From assembly GCA_012729375.1 (NCBI GenBank), contig JAAYDE010000048.1:1-60404 (forward strand): a DNA stretch of 60,404 nt. The letters are read 5' to 3'. The notes beneath the pieces are model-generated. The model was not told where the DNA came from. It was given only the letters and a program-made list of their open reading frames with translations, and searched no databases. This DNA is from Deltaproteobacteria bacterium. Its GTDB lineage: Bacteria; Desulfobacterota; Desulfuromonadia; Desulfuromonadales; JAAYDE01. Below, one piece after another: positions 43,608-52,343 of the stretch. Both the position numbers and the translations under genes were made by a program. Every line of letters begins with the position of its first letter. The first letter of the stretch is position 1.

Positions 43608-46322
43608 TCAATATTTCCACCGGTGATCCCTGAGCAGATACTTCTCCATCTCAACGAGGATGAAAACCGTGGACGAAACCAGGATCACCCGCAGCCAGGC
43701 GGCCAAGGTCATGGGCTCCGTCGCAAACAGCATCTGCAGAGGAGGCGCATAGGTGAAGATCAGCTGGAAAACCAGGACCAGGGCGATGGCCATCAAAACC
43801 AGGCGATTGCCCGTCAACCCCTCCCTGGACAGCACGTTGCGATGGATGTACCGGGCGTTGAGAAGATAGAAGACTTCAAACATGACCAGGGTGTTTACGG
43901 CCACGGTGCGGGCCATTTCGAGGCTGGTGCCGACGGAACGTTCCCAGAAGAAGAGGCCGAAAGTCCCCGCCACCAGAATCAGCGAGACATAGCCGATACG
44001 CCACAGCAGAAAGGGGGTCAGGATCGGCTCCTGCGGATTGCGTGGAGACCTCTCCATGATATCGGCCTCGGGCGGTTCAAAGGCCAGGGAAAGGGCCAGG
44101 GTAACGGCGGTGATCATGTTGATCCAGAGGATCTGCACCGGGGTTATGGGCAGCGAGCGGCCCATGAGGATCGCCGCCAGAATCATCAGCGCCTCGCCCC
44201 CGTTGGTCGGCAGAATGAACAGGATCGCCTTCTTGATGTTGTCGTAGACGGTGCGCCCTTCCTCGACCGCGTTGGCAATGGACGCGAAGTTGTCGTCGGC
44301 GAGGACCATCTCCGCCGCCTCCTTGGCCACCTCCGTTCCTTTGACGCCCATGGCCACACCGATGTCGGCTCTTTTCAACGCCGGAGCATCGTTGACGCCG
44401 TCACCGGTCATGGCCGCGACCTCCCCCCGCTCCTGCAGGGCGCGCACCAGACGCAGCTTATGCTCGGGACTGGCCCTGGCGAAAATATCGGTATCGGCCA
44501 CCCACTCCCGCAATTGGTCGTCGCCGGCCGCCTCCAGGTCGGCGCCGGTGACCACGCGCCGATTTTCACCGATGCCCATCTGCAATCCGATGACCTGGGC
44601 CGTTTTGCCGTGGTCCCCAGTAATCATCTTGACCTTGATGCCCGCGGATTTGCACGCCTTCACCGCGGTAACGGCCTCGTCCCGCGGCGGATCGGTGATG
44701 CCGAACAGCCCCAGAAAAATCAGCCCCGACTCGACATCTTCAAAGGTCAGCTCTGTTTTGGCTTCGGCAACGGGTTTCCAGGCGGCGGCAAGGAGTCGTT
44801 CCCCCCTTTCCGCCAGTTCCTCGGCGCGCTGTTCCCAGTAACCGCGGTCCAAATCTTCTTTACCCTGGGCGCCTCGCTGGCCCGTACACATATCGAGAAC
44901 CCGTTCCGGTGCCCCTTTGACGCAGATGAAGAAATGTCCTTCGTGATCATGGTGGAGGGTGGCCATGAAACGGTGCTCCGACTCGAAGGGGATCGAATCG
45001 ACGCGGGGATTTTCCCTGGCCGCCGACTCCGGGTCAAGCCCCATTTTCCGGCCGACGCTGAGCAGCGCCCCTTCCGTCGGGTCCCCCTGGACATGCCAGC
45101 CCCCCTCCTCCTTGAGGGTCAGAACCGAATCGTTACAGAGCAGCGCTACCCGCCCTATATGGAGAAGGATGTCGTCATCCTCAGGCACAACCTCTTTTTG
45201 GTCAAGGAGGAAGCCGCCGTGGGGGTCGTAACCGGCCCCCTCCACATCGAGACGGGCGCCGGCGGTGACCAGGCTGCGCACCATCATTTCGTTGCGGGTC
45301 AGGGTGCCCGTCTTGTCGGAGCAGATCACGGTGACCGAGCCCAGGGTTTCCACCGCCGGCAAACGGCGGATGATGGCGTTGCGCCGCGCCATGCGCTGCA
45401 CGCCGATGGCCAGGGTGATGGTGACAATGGCCGGCAGGCCTTCCGGAATCGCCGCCACGATCAGGCTCACCGCCGCCAGGAACATCTCGGTGAGGGAGTA
45501 ATCCCGGGCGAGAAAACCGAAGACCAAAGTGATAACGGCAAAGATGAGAATCGCCACCGTCAGGTAACGGGCGAAACGGTCCATGGCCTTGAGCAGCGGG
45601 GTGGTAAGGGTCTCCACTTCCTTGAGCATTTCGCTGATGCGCCCGATTTCGGTGGCGCTGCCCGTCTCCACCACCACGCCCACACCCTGGCCGTAAGTGA
45701 CCACGGTTCCCGAAAAGGCCAGGCAGAGACGATCCCCCACCGGAGCATCTTCGGCCACAGGGGAAACCCCTTTGGTCACCGGCTCCGATTCGCCGGTCAG
45801 AATCGCCTCATCGATGCGCAACTCCTTGACCTGCAGCAAGCGCAGATCGGCGGGAACCTTGTCCCCGGCCTGCAGGAGCACGACATCGCCCGGCACGACC
45901 TCCTCCGCGGCGATCTCTTCGCGCCTGCCGGCGCGGCGCACAAAGGCATGGAGGGACAACATGGAGCGGATCGACTCGAGGGCCTTTTCGGCTTTGCCCT
46001 CCTGGATGAAACCGATCAGGGCATTGACGACGACTACGCCAAGAATGACCGCGGCATCGAGCCAATGGCCCAGAAAGGCGGCGACGATTGCCGCCACCAG
46101 CAAAACGTAGATCAGCAGATTGTGAAACTGAAAAAGAAAACGGACCAAAGCAGAGCGCCGCTGAGGAGACGGAAGCCGGTTGGGTCCATGTTCCTGCAAG
46201 CGTTTTTGCACCTGTTCAAAAGAAAGGCCTTCACTTGACGTGCCCAGGTATGCCAGAATTTCTTCATCGGCCATAGCATGCCAGAGCTTTTTGTGCTGTT
46301 CTTTGATTTCGTTGACAGTCAT
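43608..46322 (-). CDS. P-type cation-transporting ATPase (P2 type, Ca2+/Na+/K+-like)
   Basis: A 904-residue pump. The N-terminal cation-ATPase domain (HAMADEEILAYLGTSSEGLS) is followed by the actuator TGES motif, the PEGLPA transmembrane motif, the phosphorylation site DKTGTLT, the KGAPERVLDMC nucleotide-binding block and the hinge TGDGVNDAPALKRADIGVAMG. The order and motifs fit P2 ATPases (SERCA, PMR1, Na/K type) rather than heavy-metal P1B pumps: there is no CPC motif. It exports a cation across the inner membrane. GGGAG lies 7 nt before the ATG at 46322. Confidence 0.93.
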   Translation of the reverse strand: MTVNEIKEQHKKLWHAMADEEILAYLGTSSEGLSFEQVQKRLQEHGPNRLPSPQRRSALVRFLFQFHNLLIYVLLVAAIVAAFLGHWLDAAVILGVVVVNALIGFIQEGKAEKALESIRSMLSLHAFVRRAGRREEIAAEEVVPGDVVLLQAGDKVPADLRLLQVKELRIDEAILTGESEPVTKGVSPVAEDAPVGDRLCLAFSGTVVTYGQGVGVVVETGSATEIGRISEMLKEVETLTTPLLKAMDRFARYLTVAILIFAVITLVFGFLARDYSLTEMFLAAVSLIVAAIPEGLPAIVTITLAIGVQRMARRNAIIRRLPAVETLGSVTVICSDKTGTLTRNEMMVRSLVTAGARLDVEGAGYDPHGGFLLDQKEVVPEDDDILLHIGRVALLCNDSVLTLKEEGGWHVQGDPTEGALLSVGRKMGLDPESAARENPRVDSIPFESEHRFMATLHHDHEGHFFICVKGAPERVLDMCTGQRGAQGKEDLDRGYWEQRAEELAERGERLLAAAWKPVAEAKTELTFEDVESGLIFLGLFGITDPPRDEAVTAVKACKSAGIKVKMITGDHGKTAQVIGLQMGIGENRRVVTGADLEAAGDDQLREWVADTDIFARASPEHKLRLVRALQERGEVAAMTGDGVNDAPALKRADIGVAMGVKGTEVAKEAAEMVLADDNFASIANAVEEGRTVYDNIKKAILFILPTNGGEALMILAAILMGRSLPITPVQILWINMITAVTLALSLAFEPPEADIMERSPRNPQEPILTPFLLWRIGYVSLILVAGTFGLFFWERSVGTSLEMARTVAVNTLVMFEVFYLLNARYIHRNVLSREGLTGNRLVLMAIALVLVFQLIFTYAPPLQMLFATEPMTLAAWLRVILVSSTVFILVEMEKYLLRDHRWKY

Positions 46323-46418
46323 CGGTATCTCCCGGCAGGTTCCAAGGGGGATGAAAAAAAATTTTGTCGCAATATTAGCCTGAAAGTATAAACGACCGGG
46401 CGCTCAATTCAACGACGG

Positions 46419-46461
46419 ACCCTTTTCGTATCCCTGCCCCGCGATATAACCCGAAAAGGGT
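46419..46461. repeat. 10-bp inverted repeat in the divergent region upstream of the barrel gene
   Basis: ACCCTTTTCG and CGAAAAGGGT flank 23 nt. The region lies between the divergent P-type ATPase and beta-barrel genes. It may be a regulatory site or a hairpin; a short GTTTTG follows on the plus strand. Confidence 0.55.
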
Positions 46462-46578
46462 GTTTTGAATGCCTCGGTTCAAGATCACAGCCACGGCTTT
46501 CCCGTGTTTCCGGACAACGGCGTAAAAATTGAGAAAGGCTGCCCCACAGCGTTCTTTCAGCCGCCGGGAGACAACCCA

Positions 46579-47364
46579 ATGAAAAGAGATCCCATGGCTG
46601 CAAGAGGAACGGTTTTTTTTCTTGCGGTGATCCTGTGGATCTTCTGCGGATTGCCTGCCGTTGCCGACGCTAACCTGCCCCTCGATCCTTCCCTTTGGCC
46701 GCTTAAATCCGAAGGGGAATCGGCTCCAGCCGATTGCGCTTTTTTCGACAGTGAGTTCGTTGACCGAAAGGAACCTGACCGGGAAGACGGCTTGATGAAA
46801 TCCGGCGGGGAGCTTTTTCCCGACCGCCCCTTTCGCCTGACCGGAACCCATCTGCCGATCAAATTCACCGGGGCCGAACCAATGAGCCGATCCCTCTTTT
46901 TCAACGACCCGGTACTGCGCAAGGGACAGGATGCCCACAGCGAAATCGACATCAATCTCTACGACCTTACTATAAGCTGGAACGCGGGTTCCGAAAAAAT
47001 GGGATCGTGCCGCCTGGAGTGGGGACCTGAGTTGTCCCTCAAAATCATCGACAGCGAAGTGTCGGCCCGTGATGAAGCCTTTCTGGTCAGGGAAAACGAC
47101 ACGGTAACCGTTCCATTCCCGACGGCGGGAGCCTGGGCGCGGCTGTCGCCGGCCGACTGGGTCAACCTGACGGGCCGTTTCGGTTACATGGAATACAACC
47201 GCAACAGTTTGCTGAACGGTGATCTTCAAATCGTCGTGAACCCCGCTGCCAATCTGGGCCTCTTCCTTGGCTACCGGCATCTGAGTTTTGACATGGACGC
47301 AACGGGGGACTTCATCGACGCGACCCTGGAAGGCTTTTACGGCGGAGCGCTGATCCGCTATTGA
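46579..47364 (+). CDS. Predicted outer-membrane beta-barrel-like protein
   Basis: About 261 residues with a signal peptide (hydrophobic FFLAVILWIFCGLPAVADA) and a body of alternating polar/hydrophobic strands: EIDINLYDLTISWNAG, CRLEWGPELSLKIIDSE, AWARLSPADWVNLTGRFGYMEY and LFLGYRHLSFDMDATGD. The chain ends in an aromatic residue (Y), as many outer-membrane barrels do. ATG at 46579 has GGGAG 8 nt upstream; an earlier in-frame ATG would bury the signal. I do not recognise a named family with certainty; it resembles small OmpW/TIGR04219-type barrels. Its function is unknown. Confidence 0.65.
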   Translation: MKRDPMAARGTVFFLAVILWIFCGLPAVADANLPLDPSLWPLKSEGESAPADCAFFDSEFVDRKEPDREDGLMKSGGELFPDRPFRLTGTHLPIKFTGAEPMSRSLFFNDPVLRKGQDAHSEIDINLYDLTISWNAGSEKMGSCRLEWGPELSLKIIDSEVSARDEAFLVRENDTVTVPFPTAGAWARLSPADWVNLTGRFGYMEYNRNSLLNGDLQIVVNPAANLGLFLGYRHLSFDMDATGDFIDATLEGFYGGALIRY

Positions 47365-47610
47365 TTCTTTTTCCTTTCCCCCTTACCTCACCCATCGCCC
47401 ATCTATTCATTCAGCCCTCAAAAAGAAACCGTTCCGGCCCGGAAAAAAGCCACCCCCAAAAGCTGATTGGCAGAGCTTAAAGGGATAAGTGGAGCGACAG
47501 CAAAGGCCGGATTCAAAAGCCTGCCGCATCAAGTTTCTGAATTCAGGTTTTTTGTGAGGTCCGACGGTCTATGAAAAAATGCCCGCCGCGGTACCGATGG
47601 CAAGAGGTAT
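47365..47610. other. 246-nt convergent intergenic stretch
   Basis: This lies between the barrel gene and the convergent Gate-domain gene. It contains a short (C/G)CCCATC repeat at 47388-47403 and no gene. No strong terminator is obvious to me. Confidence 0.4.
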
Positions 47611-48594
47611 TTATGCTCCGGACAGGGGAGGGAAAAAATAACGCCGGAAACTCTCCTCGGAAATCCGTTGAAAAAACTTGCCGAGCAGAAACACAGCCGT
47701 CACGGAAAAAAGCAGGCGCGCCGCAAAAAGGCCGGACAGGTGTCCCCCTGCCAGCATCATCAGCAGGGTATCCTCGACAATGCTGTGACAAAGGCCCATC
47801 AGGACCAGGGACAAAAAAACATCCCTGGGGTTCAACCTCCCCGAGCGGGCCTCCTGAATAATCAAGGCGCCGCCGTAGCTTAAACCCAAGGTCATGCCGA
47901 TCACGGTGATCGGCGCCGCCTTTCCGGTCATGCCGAGGGCGATCAGCGGCCGCTCCAGGAGGCGGCAGAAAAAATCCAGGATCTTCGCCTTTTCGAGAAT
48001 CCTCATGATTGCCAGCAAAACCAGAATGATGGCGCAAATCATCGTCATCGTCTGCAGTTCCCCAATGACCCAGGCGTTCCAGGAGGGATCGGGAGCCGTC
48101 GGTTTCCACATCAGGCGGCTTGGCTGCTGAAGAAAACCGCCGAGCCGGTAGCAATGGTTGAGGCCCCAGCCCAGAAACAGGGCCGCAAAAAGGCGCAGGG
48201 CGATCATCACCCCGAAGCGGGCTCCGGCCATTTGAGCAATGCGGATTTCCACGGGCAGGGCGTGGGCGATCAGCAGCATGGTCGCAAGAACCGTCACCTG
48301 GGCGACGGTGAGGGTTGTCTCCGCCGCCAGGGAGGCAAAGACAACCAGGGCGGCGTAAAGATTGGTTATCAGACCGGCGGCCCACACCAGTCCCATACTG
48401 CCGGGCAGCCCCACCAGGTCCATGAAGGGCCGGAGAAAAGAGCCCAGGACGCCGATGACCCCGGCGTCGCTGAGGATTTTGACGAGAAAACTGATGGGAA
48501 CGGTGATCTTGAACAGGTCGAAACTGGTTCGTGCGGTCTGCCGAGCCAGCCGTTCCGTTTCAGCCGCAAGAACGGCCGCTAACGAGGATGCCAT
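47611..48594 (-). CDS. Nucleoside recognition (Gate) domain membrane protein
   Basis: A 327-residue inner-membrane protein made of two Gate-like halves (pfam07670): TVPISFLVKILSDAGVIGVLGSFLRPFMDLVGLP and later RILEKAKILDFFCRLLERPLIALGM followed by GLSYGGALIIQEARSGRLNPRD and LMGLCHSIVEDTLLMM. The fold occurs in spore-maturation SpmA/SpmB and nucleoside transporters. It probably moves a small solute; the ligand is unknown. ATG at 48594 has AAGGGGAT 5 nt upstream, and the longer frame upstream has no hydrophobic character. Confidence 0.85.
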   Translation of the reverse strand: MASSLAAVLAAETERLARQTARTSFDLFKITVPISFLVKILSDAGVIGVLGSFLRPFMDLVGLPGSMGLVWAAGLITNLYAALVVFASLAAETTLTVAQVTVLATMLLIAHALPVEIRIAQMAGARFGVMIALRLFAALFLGWGLNHCYRLGGFLQQPSRLMWKPTAPDPSWNAWVIGELQTMTMICAIILVLLAIMRILEKAKILDFFCRLLERPLIALGMTGKAAPITVIGMTLGLSYGGALIIQEARSGRLNPRDVFLSLVLMGLCHSIVEDTLLMMLAGGHLSGLFAARLLFSVTAVFLLGKFFQRISEESFRRYFFPPLSGA

Positions 48595-48881
48595 GGTTAT
48601 CCCCTTGAAGCGGCCGCAGAGGATCGCCTCCCCCTGGCCAACCCCTCCCCGCCGTTCCCTTGCCAGGCAGGATGCGGGAAGCCGTGAAATGCGCATTTTG
48701 TCATTTTCATCACCGGTCCGGCTTTCATCCCCAAAAGCTTGCCACGCCAACGGCGGATCCCCAGAGAGACCTTGCATGGCGAGAAGGAAAGTTTTAGTTT
48801 AAATTTTTTCGGGGAGCCGCCTCGGCCCGTTAAAAGACCGCTGAATTTTCCCGGAACGAAAAAAAATAAAAGGATCAGCCG

Positions 48882-49460
48882 ATGCCCACGGAAAAGTTGC
48901 TGGGAATCGCCGTGGCGCTGGCCATGGACGCCTTCGCCGTCGCCATCGCCGTCGGAGCCGGCTTGCGGATTATTTCCTTCCGCCAGTTTTTCCGCCTGTC
49001 CTGGCACTTCGGACTGTTTCAGGCCTTGATGCCGGTGCTGGGGTGGGCGGCCGGCCTGACCGTGCGCAAGCAGATCGAGGATTACGACCACTGGATCGCT
49101 TTCGCCCTGCTCGCACTGGTGGGATGCCACATGATCCGCGAGGCCCTCGCTGACCAACCGGAATCCGCGCCCCGCAAGCGAGATCCGACCCGCGGCCTTT
49201 CCCTGATCATGCTCTCCGTGGCCACCAGCATCGATGCCTTCGCCGTTGGATTGAGCCTCTCCCTTCTGCAGATCTCCATCGGCACCCCGGCCGCCGTCAT
49301 CGGCTTGGTGGCCGGCCTATTCACTCTGGCCGGCATGATCCTCGGATCGCGGATCGGGCGCCTGGCGCGGTTCAGCCATTTCGGCGAAATCATCGGCGGA
49401 GTGGTGCTGCTCCTGATCGGTTTCAGCATCCTCTGGGAACACGGCGTCTTCAACGGGTAG
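48882..49460 (+). CDS. mntP: Manganese efflux pump MntP
   Basis: A 192-residue protein with six transmembrane segments and the internally repeated DAFAV motif: AVALAMDAFAVAIAVGAGL near the start and MLSVATSIDAFAVGLSLSLL in the second half, both holding the conserved Asp needed for Mn2+ export in E. coli MntP. The length is normal. It is a single-gene unit with a terminator directly downstream. I saw no clear yybP-ykoY riboswitch upstream. Confidence 0.94.
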   Translation: MPTEKLLGIAVALAMDAFAVAIAVGAGLRIISFRQFFRLSWHFGLFQALMPVLGWAAGLTVRKQIEDYDHWIAFALLALVGCHMIREALADQPESAPRKRDPTRGLSLIMLSVATSIDAFAVGLSLSLLQISIGTPAAVIGLVAGLFTLAGMILGSRIGRLARFSHFGEIIGGVVLLLIGFSILWEHGVFNG

Positions 49461-49478
49461 AAAGAAGCGCACATCAGC

Positions 49479-49505
49479 GCAAAGGGGGCCTTGCGCCCCC
49501 TTTGC
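49479..49505 (+). terminator. Hairpin terminator after mntP
   Basis: GCAAAGGGGGC and GCCCCCTTTGC form a perfect 11-bp stem with a 5-nt loop, followed by AGTTTTGG. It ends mntP transcription; the short T-run also makes it usable from the convergent usp side. Confidence 0.82.
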
Positions 49506-49541
49506 AGTTTTGGACCGATATTAGTGAAAATTTCCGGCGGG

Positions 49542-49991
49542 TTATTTTTTGGCCAGACGTATAGTCATGACGGGGATAGGTGATTTGCGCACCACCTTCT
49601 CCGCCGTACTGCCGAAAATGACATGGTCGAGACCGGTCCGTCCATGGGTGCCCAGAAGAATCATGTCGGCTTGCACATCCTCCGCCTTCTTGATGATTTG
49701 TTCAAAGGGAAGGCCGCGCAGAATGTGCGATTCGTAATTGCCGTACTCCTTGAGGTGAACCTGGCAGAAGCGGTCCATCATCCTTTTGGCGCCTTCCCGG
49801 AGTTCCTCCTCCAGTTTCTCGAAAGAAATGTGGGGCACGTAGAAACCGTTGAAACTCAACGGTTCGCTGACCACATGAAGCAGAACCAGTCTAGCCTGGT
49901 ATTTCTGGGCAATGCTGAAGGCATACTCAAAGGCGTAGTCGGAATTTTCGGAGAAGTCGGTGGCAAAAACGATGGTTTTGAATTCCTTCAT
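49542..49991 (-). CDS. Universal stress protein (UspA family)
   Basis: A 149-residue Usp protein. It starts KEFKTIVFATDFSENSDYAFEYA and ends with the ATP-binding pattern GTHGRTGLDHVIFGSTAEKV (G-x2-G-x9-G-S/T) and KSPIPVMTIR. It probably binds ATP as a dimer and takes part in stress survival; no partner is encoded next to it. GGAG lies upstream of the ATG. It is a single gene, convergent with mntP. Confidence 0.95.
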   Translation of the reverse strand: MKEFKTIVFATDFSENSDYAFEYAFSIAQKYQARLVLLHVVSEPLSFNGFYVPHISFEKLEEELREGAKRMMDRFCQVHLKEYGNYESHILRGLPFEQIIKKAEDVQADMILLGTHGRTGLDHVIFGSTAEKVVRKSPIPVMTIRLAKK

Positions 49992-50172
49992 TTTTTATCT
50001 CCTAAGGATGGTGGACCCACAACAAATCATCAAGAAGGACGGCACGGCAACAGCTTCTAACGGGCATTAAAAATGCCATAAACAAGAGAACCGCAACAAG
50101 CCGGGAGCAAGCGCCGGACCGCGCCAAGGGGGCAAAACCTGACTTTTGCGAAATCGTCATAAAATCAGCGGG

Positions 50173-50550
50173 TCAGGCCGCCGAACCGCTCTCCAGCCGC
50201 TGAATGATCACCTTCAATTCGTTTATTTTCAGAGGTTTCATGATGTATTCGACAGCTCCCTTCCGCATCGCTTCAATATAGGAATCCAGCCCACCGAAGG
50301 CGGTCATGACGATCACCCGGATATCGGGATGCTTTTCCTTGAGGCAACTGATGAAAGACAATCCGTCCATTCCCGGCATGCGGATGTCGCTGATGATAAG
50401 TTGTGCTGAATTTTCCTTGAGAAAATTCAGACCCTCTTCACCGTTGTGAACACACTCCACCCGATAACCTTCCCGCCCCAGGAGGGTTTTGAGTCCGAAG
50501 CAGGTGTTCTTTTCGTCATCCACCACCAGAATGGTTTCGATCTTGGTCAC
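50173..50550 (-). CDS. Receiver-only response regulator
   Basis: About 125 residues forming a single CheY-like receiver domain. ILVVDDE gives the acidic pocket, LIISDIRMPGMDG the phospho-acceptor Asp, MTAFGG the Thr/Ser switch and YIMKPL the Lys. No output domain follows, so it may act by protein interaction or phosphotransfer. GTG at 50550 has GGGGAG 5 nt upstream. A consensus promoter lies just before it (50582-50609). No histidine kinase gene is nearby. Confidence 0.93.
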   Translation of the reverse strand: MTKIETILVVDDEKNTCFGLKTLLGREGYRVECVHNGEEGLNFLKENSAQLIISDIRMPGMDGLSFISCLKEKHPDIRVIVMTAFGGLDSYIEAMRKGAVEYIMKPLKINELKVIIQRLESGSAA

Positions 50551-50871
50551 CACGACTCCCCTGTTTGTCCGGTTTTTTGCAATTCTAGCACCCTCCCAAT
50601 AGCTGTCAAGATTCCCCACTTTTTATCTAATATATTGTTTTTATTCTTTATTCGGAATGATTTGGAAGTTTTTTCCAATTCCTGCAAAGTTGGGAAAAAC
50701 GCTATTCTTCCCGCGGGGAATCGCTACTCCAGAGGGAGCCGCCACAACGGCCATGAGGAATGGGACTTTTCATCCAAGGTAGTGAGCGGTGACGCCAGCC
50801 CGGCGAAATTTGTCATCGCCAGGGAGAAACCTGCCGAGGGTGACATCCCGACAGGGGAAGAGATTTCATCC
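50551..50871. other. 321-nt intergenic stretch
   Basis: Between the response regulator and TPR genes. It contains the response-regulator promoter (50582-50609), a short inverted repeat TTGGAA/TTCCAA at 50662-50678 and otherwise no gene. No terminator for the upstream TPR gene is clear to me. Confidence 0.5.
50582..50609 (-). promoter_or_regulatory. Strong predicted sigma-70 promoter for the response regulator
   Basis: On the minus strand a perfect TTGACA (50609-50604) is followed after 16 nt by TAGAAT (50587-50582). It lies about 32 nt upstream of the GTG start, so the leader is short. This suggests constitutive expression. Confidence 0.78.
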
Positions 50872-51636
50872 TCAGGGAATCGTCTTCAGCAGGCGGCGCG
50901 CCTCTTCGCCGAGTTCCGAATCCCCGGCCAGGGAAAGAACCTTCGTCAACGACACCCGCGCCTCCTCGTAGTGCCGCTCTTCCAGGTAAACCAGGCCGAG
51001 GCCGTAATGGGCCGGGGCGTAGTTGGGCGCCGCTTCCAAGGCCCGCCGGTAGCTGTCCCTGGCCGCGGGAAAATCCTTCCGAAGCCGGAAAACCTCCCCG
51101 GAAAGATGGTGGGCGGGGGCGAAGGAACGCCGCTGTTCCAAAGCCTGACGGTAATATTTCAGCGCCTGTTCGCCATCGCCTTTGTGGAACCAGGCGACGC
51201 CGATACCGGTCAAGGCCAGTTCCGGGCTGTTGAAGAGCAGGTCTCCGGTGGCTTTCTCGAAGGAAGCGATGGCTTTGTCCCATGCCCGCATATCGAGATA
51301 GAGGGCGCCCAGGTTGTTGTGCATGTCAGGATCCCCCGGCTTCAGTTCCAGGGCCCGCAGATAATGCTTTTCCGCCTCGGGATAGGACTTTTTGAGCTGA
51401 TAGGCCTGCCCCAGGGCATTCTGGATATCGGCCCGCCGGGGATTATAGCTTTCGGCGGTCAGAAACTCCTTCAGAGCCATGGTCGGATTTCCCTCCTTGA
51501 GGAAAGAAACTCCGAGGATATAATGACTCTCGGCCTGTTTTTGCTTATCGACAGGCAGCGGCGCGCAACCCGCAAAGTTCCCCACCATCACCAGGAGAAC
51601 GCTTCCCCACAGAAAAACTCGATTCAGGTTTTTCAT
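50872..51636 (-). CDS. TPR-repeat lipoprotein (PilF/PilW-like)
   Basis: A 254-residue protein with a lipoprotein signal (FLWGSVLLVMVGNFAGC) and at least five tetratricopeptide repeats across residues about 35-245, for example ADIQNALGQAYQLKKSYPEAEKHYLRALELKPGDPDMHNNLGALYLDM. Length and layout match PilF/PilW lipoproteins that help PilQ secretin assembly in type IV pili. No pilus genes are in the window, so this assignment is tentative. GGAGG lies 6 nt before the ATG. Confidence 0.78.
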   Translation of the reverse strand: MKNLNRVFLWGSVLLVMVGNFAGCAPLPVDKQKQAESHYILGVSFLKEGNPTMALKEFLTAESYNPRRADIQNALGQAYQLKKSYPEAEKHYLRALELKPGDPDMHNNLGALYLDMRAWDKAIASFEKATGDLLFNSPELALTGIGVAWFHKGDGEQALKYYRQALEQRRSFAPAHHLSGEVFRLRKDFPAARDSYRRALEAAPNYAPAHYGLGLVYLEERHYEEARVSLTKVLSLAGDSELGEEARRLLKTIP

Positions 51637-51773
51637 GACGGTTCCTCCACACCAGGTTTCACCAGTTCAAAGCAAGTTTCTGAAAAACAAGTTTTTACTT
51701 TCTTGTGGCATGAGGCGCCGTGGTAATTTGTCGGGTTACCGATTTAATCTCTCCTCGCCGTTTTCCCAAACCG

Positions 51774-52334
51774 CTAAAAAGAGGCCAACAGTCGTCCCAT
51801 CCTGCGGGACAACTCGATACGCTTCTCAAAATCCCGCATCGCGCCCTTTTCCTCTCCTCCCGTCGGAGGTAAATTGGGCGGGGTGACCTCTTCCCCGAGA
51901 GAAGGGGAAGGGGAAGCGACTGCCGCAGACGGTTGAGCAGCGACCCGGGGAATCCCTCCTTCCCCCTTGCTGAGGGGCGAGGAATCCCATATCCGTTTCC
52001 GGTCCTCAAGGGAGAGGTTTTTGAAATCGAGATCGTTGAGCATGAAGCCCATCGACTCGACGAACAGTATTCCTTCCTGAACCACATCATCCAGCCGGGA
52101 GACGGGGAAAACCTCCTTGTACCGGTAAAAGGCGAGCTTTCTCACTTCGCACAGGACCAGCACCGCCACCGCTTCGTAACCTCCGGAAACGCCATAGGCG
52201 CAAAGGTGTGCCGCGGAACGCTGACCGGGAATTCCCGGCAAGGCCACCTGAACCTCGTTCATGGAGGAAAGCAGACAGGTGATCCGGTCCGCGGAAACGT
52301 CGAGTTTGTCTATCTCTTTATCTAGAAAAAACAT
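51774..52334 (-). CDS. Conserved-looking protein of unknown function with palindromic repeats inserted in its coding sequence
   Basis: A 186-residue protein I do not recognise. Residues about 1-115 look like a compact domain (DKEIDKLDVSADRITCLLSSMNEVQ, CAYGVSGGYEAVAVLVLCEVRKLAFYRYKEVFP). Residues about 119-160 are Pro/Gly/Ser-rich (PLSKGEGGIP, PSPSLGEEVTPPNLPPTGGEE) and are encoded by three short palindromes at 51856-51977. The tail RDFEKRIELSRRMGRLLASF is helical. GGAGG precedes the ATG, and it lies 9 nt after the PfkB gene, so it is part of that operon. The palindromic stretch is likely a repeat insertion that kept the frame open. Confidence 0.6.
   Translation of the reverse strand: MFFLDKEIDKLDVSADRITCLLSSMNEVQVALPGIPGQRSAAHLCAYGVSGGYEAVAVLVLCEVRKLAFYRYKEVFPVSRLDDVVQEGILFVESMGFMLNDLDFKNLSLEDRKRIWDSSPLSKGEGGIPRVAAQPSAAVASPSPSLGEEVTPPNLPPTGGEEKGAMRDFEKRIELSRRMGRLLASF
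51856..51977. repeat. Three short palindromes inside a coding sequence (REP-like)
   Basis: Inverted repeats CCTCC/GGAGG (51856-51869), CTTCCCC/GGGGAAG (51890-51910) and CCCCT/AGGGG (51963-51977) fall within 120 nt. The sequence resembles dispersed intergenic palindromes of some proteobacteria and creates the Pro/Gly/Ser-rich part of the protein encoded across it. Confidence 0.65.
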
Positions 52335-52343
52335 GGTCCTCCG

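Noticed and set aside
43515..46238. A 907-codon open frame on the plus strand opposite the P-type ATPase
   Set aside because: It is the GC-rich mirror of a well-supported gene; its product is His/Gly/Gln-rich with no domain and no ribosome site.
48600..48881. A possible yybP-ykoY manganese riboswitch upstream of mntP
   Set aside because: CGGGGAGCCGCC near 48820 resembles part of the motif, but the rest of the conserved core and pairing could not be found.
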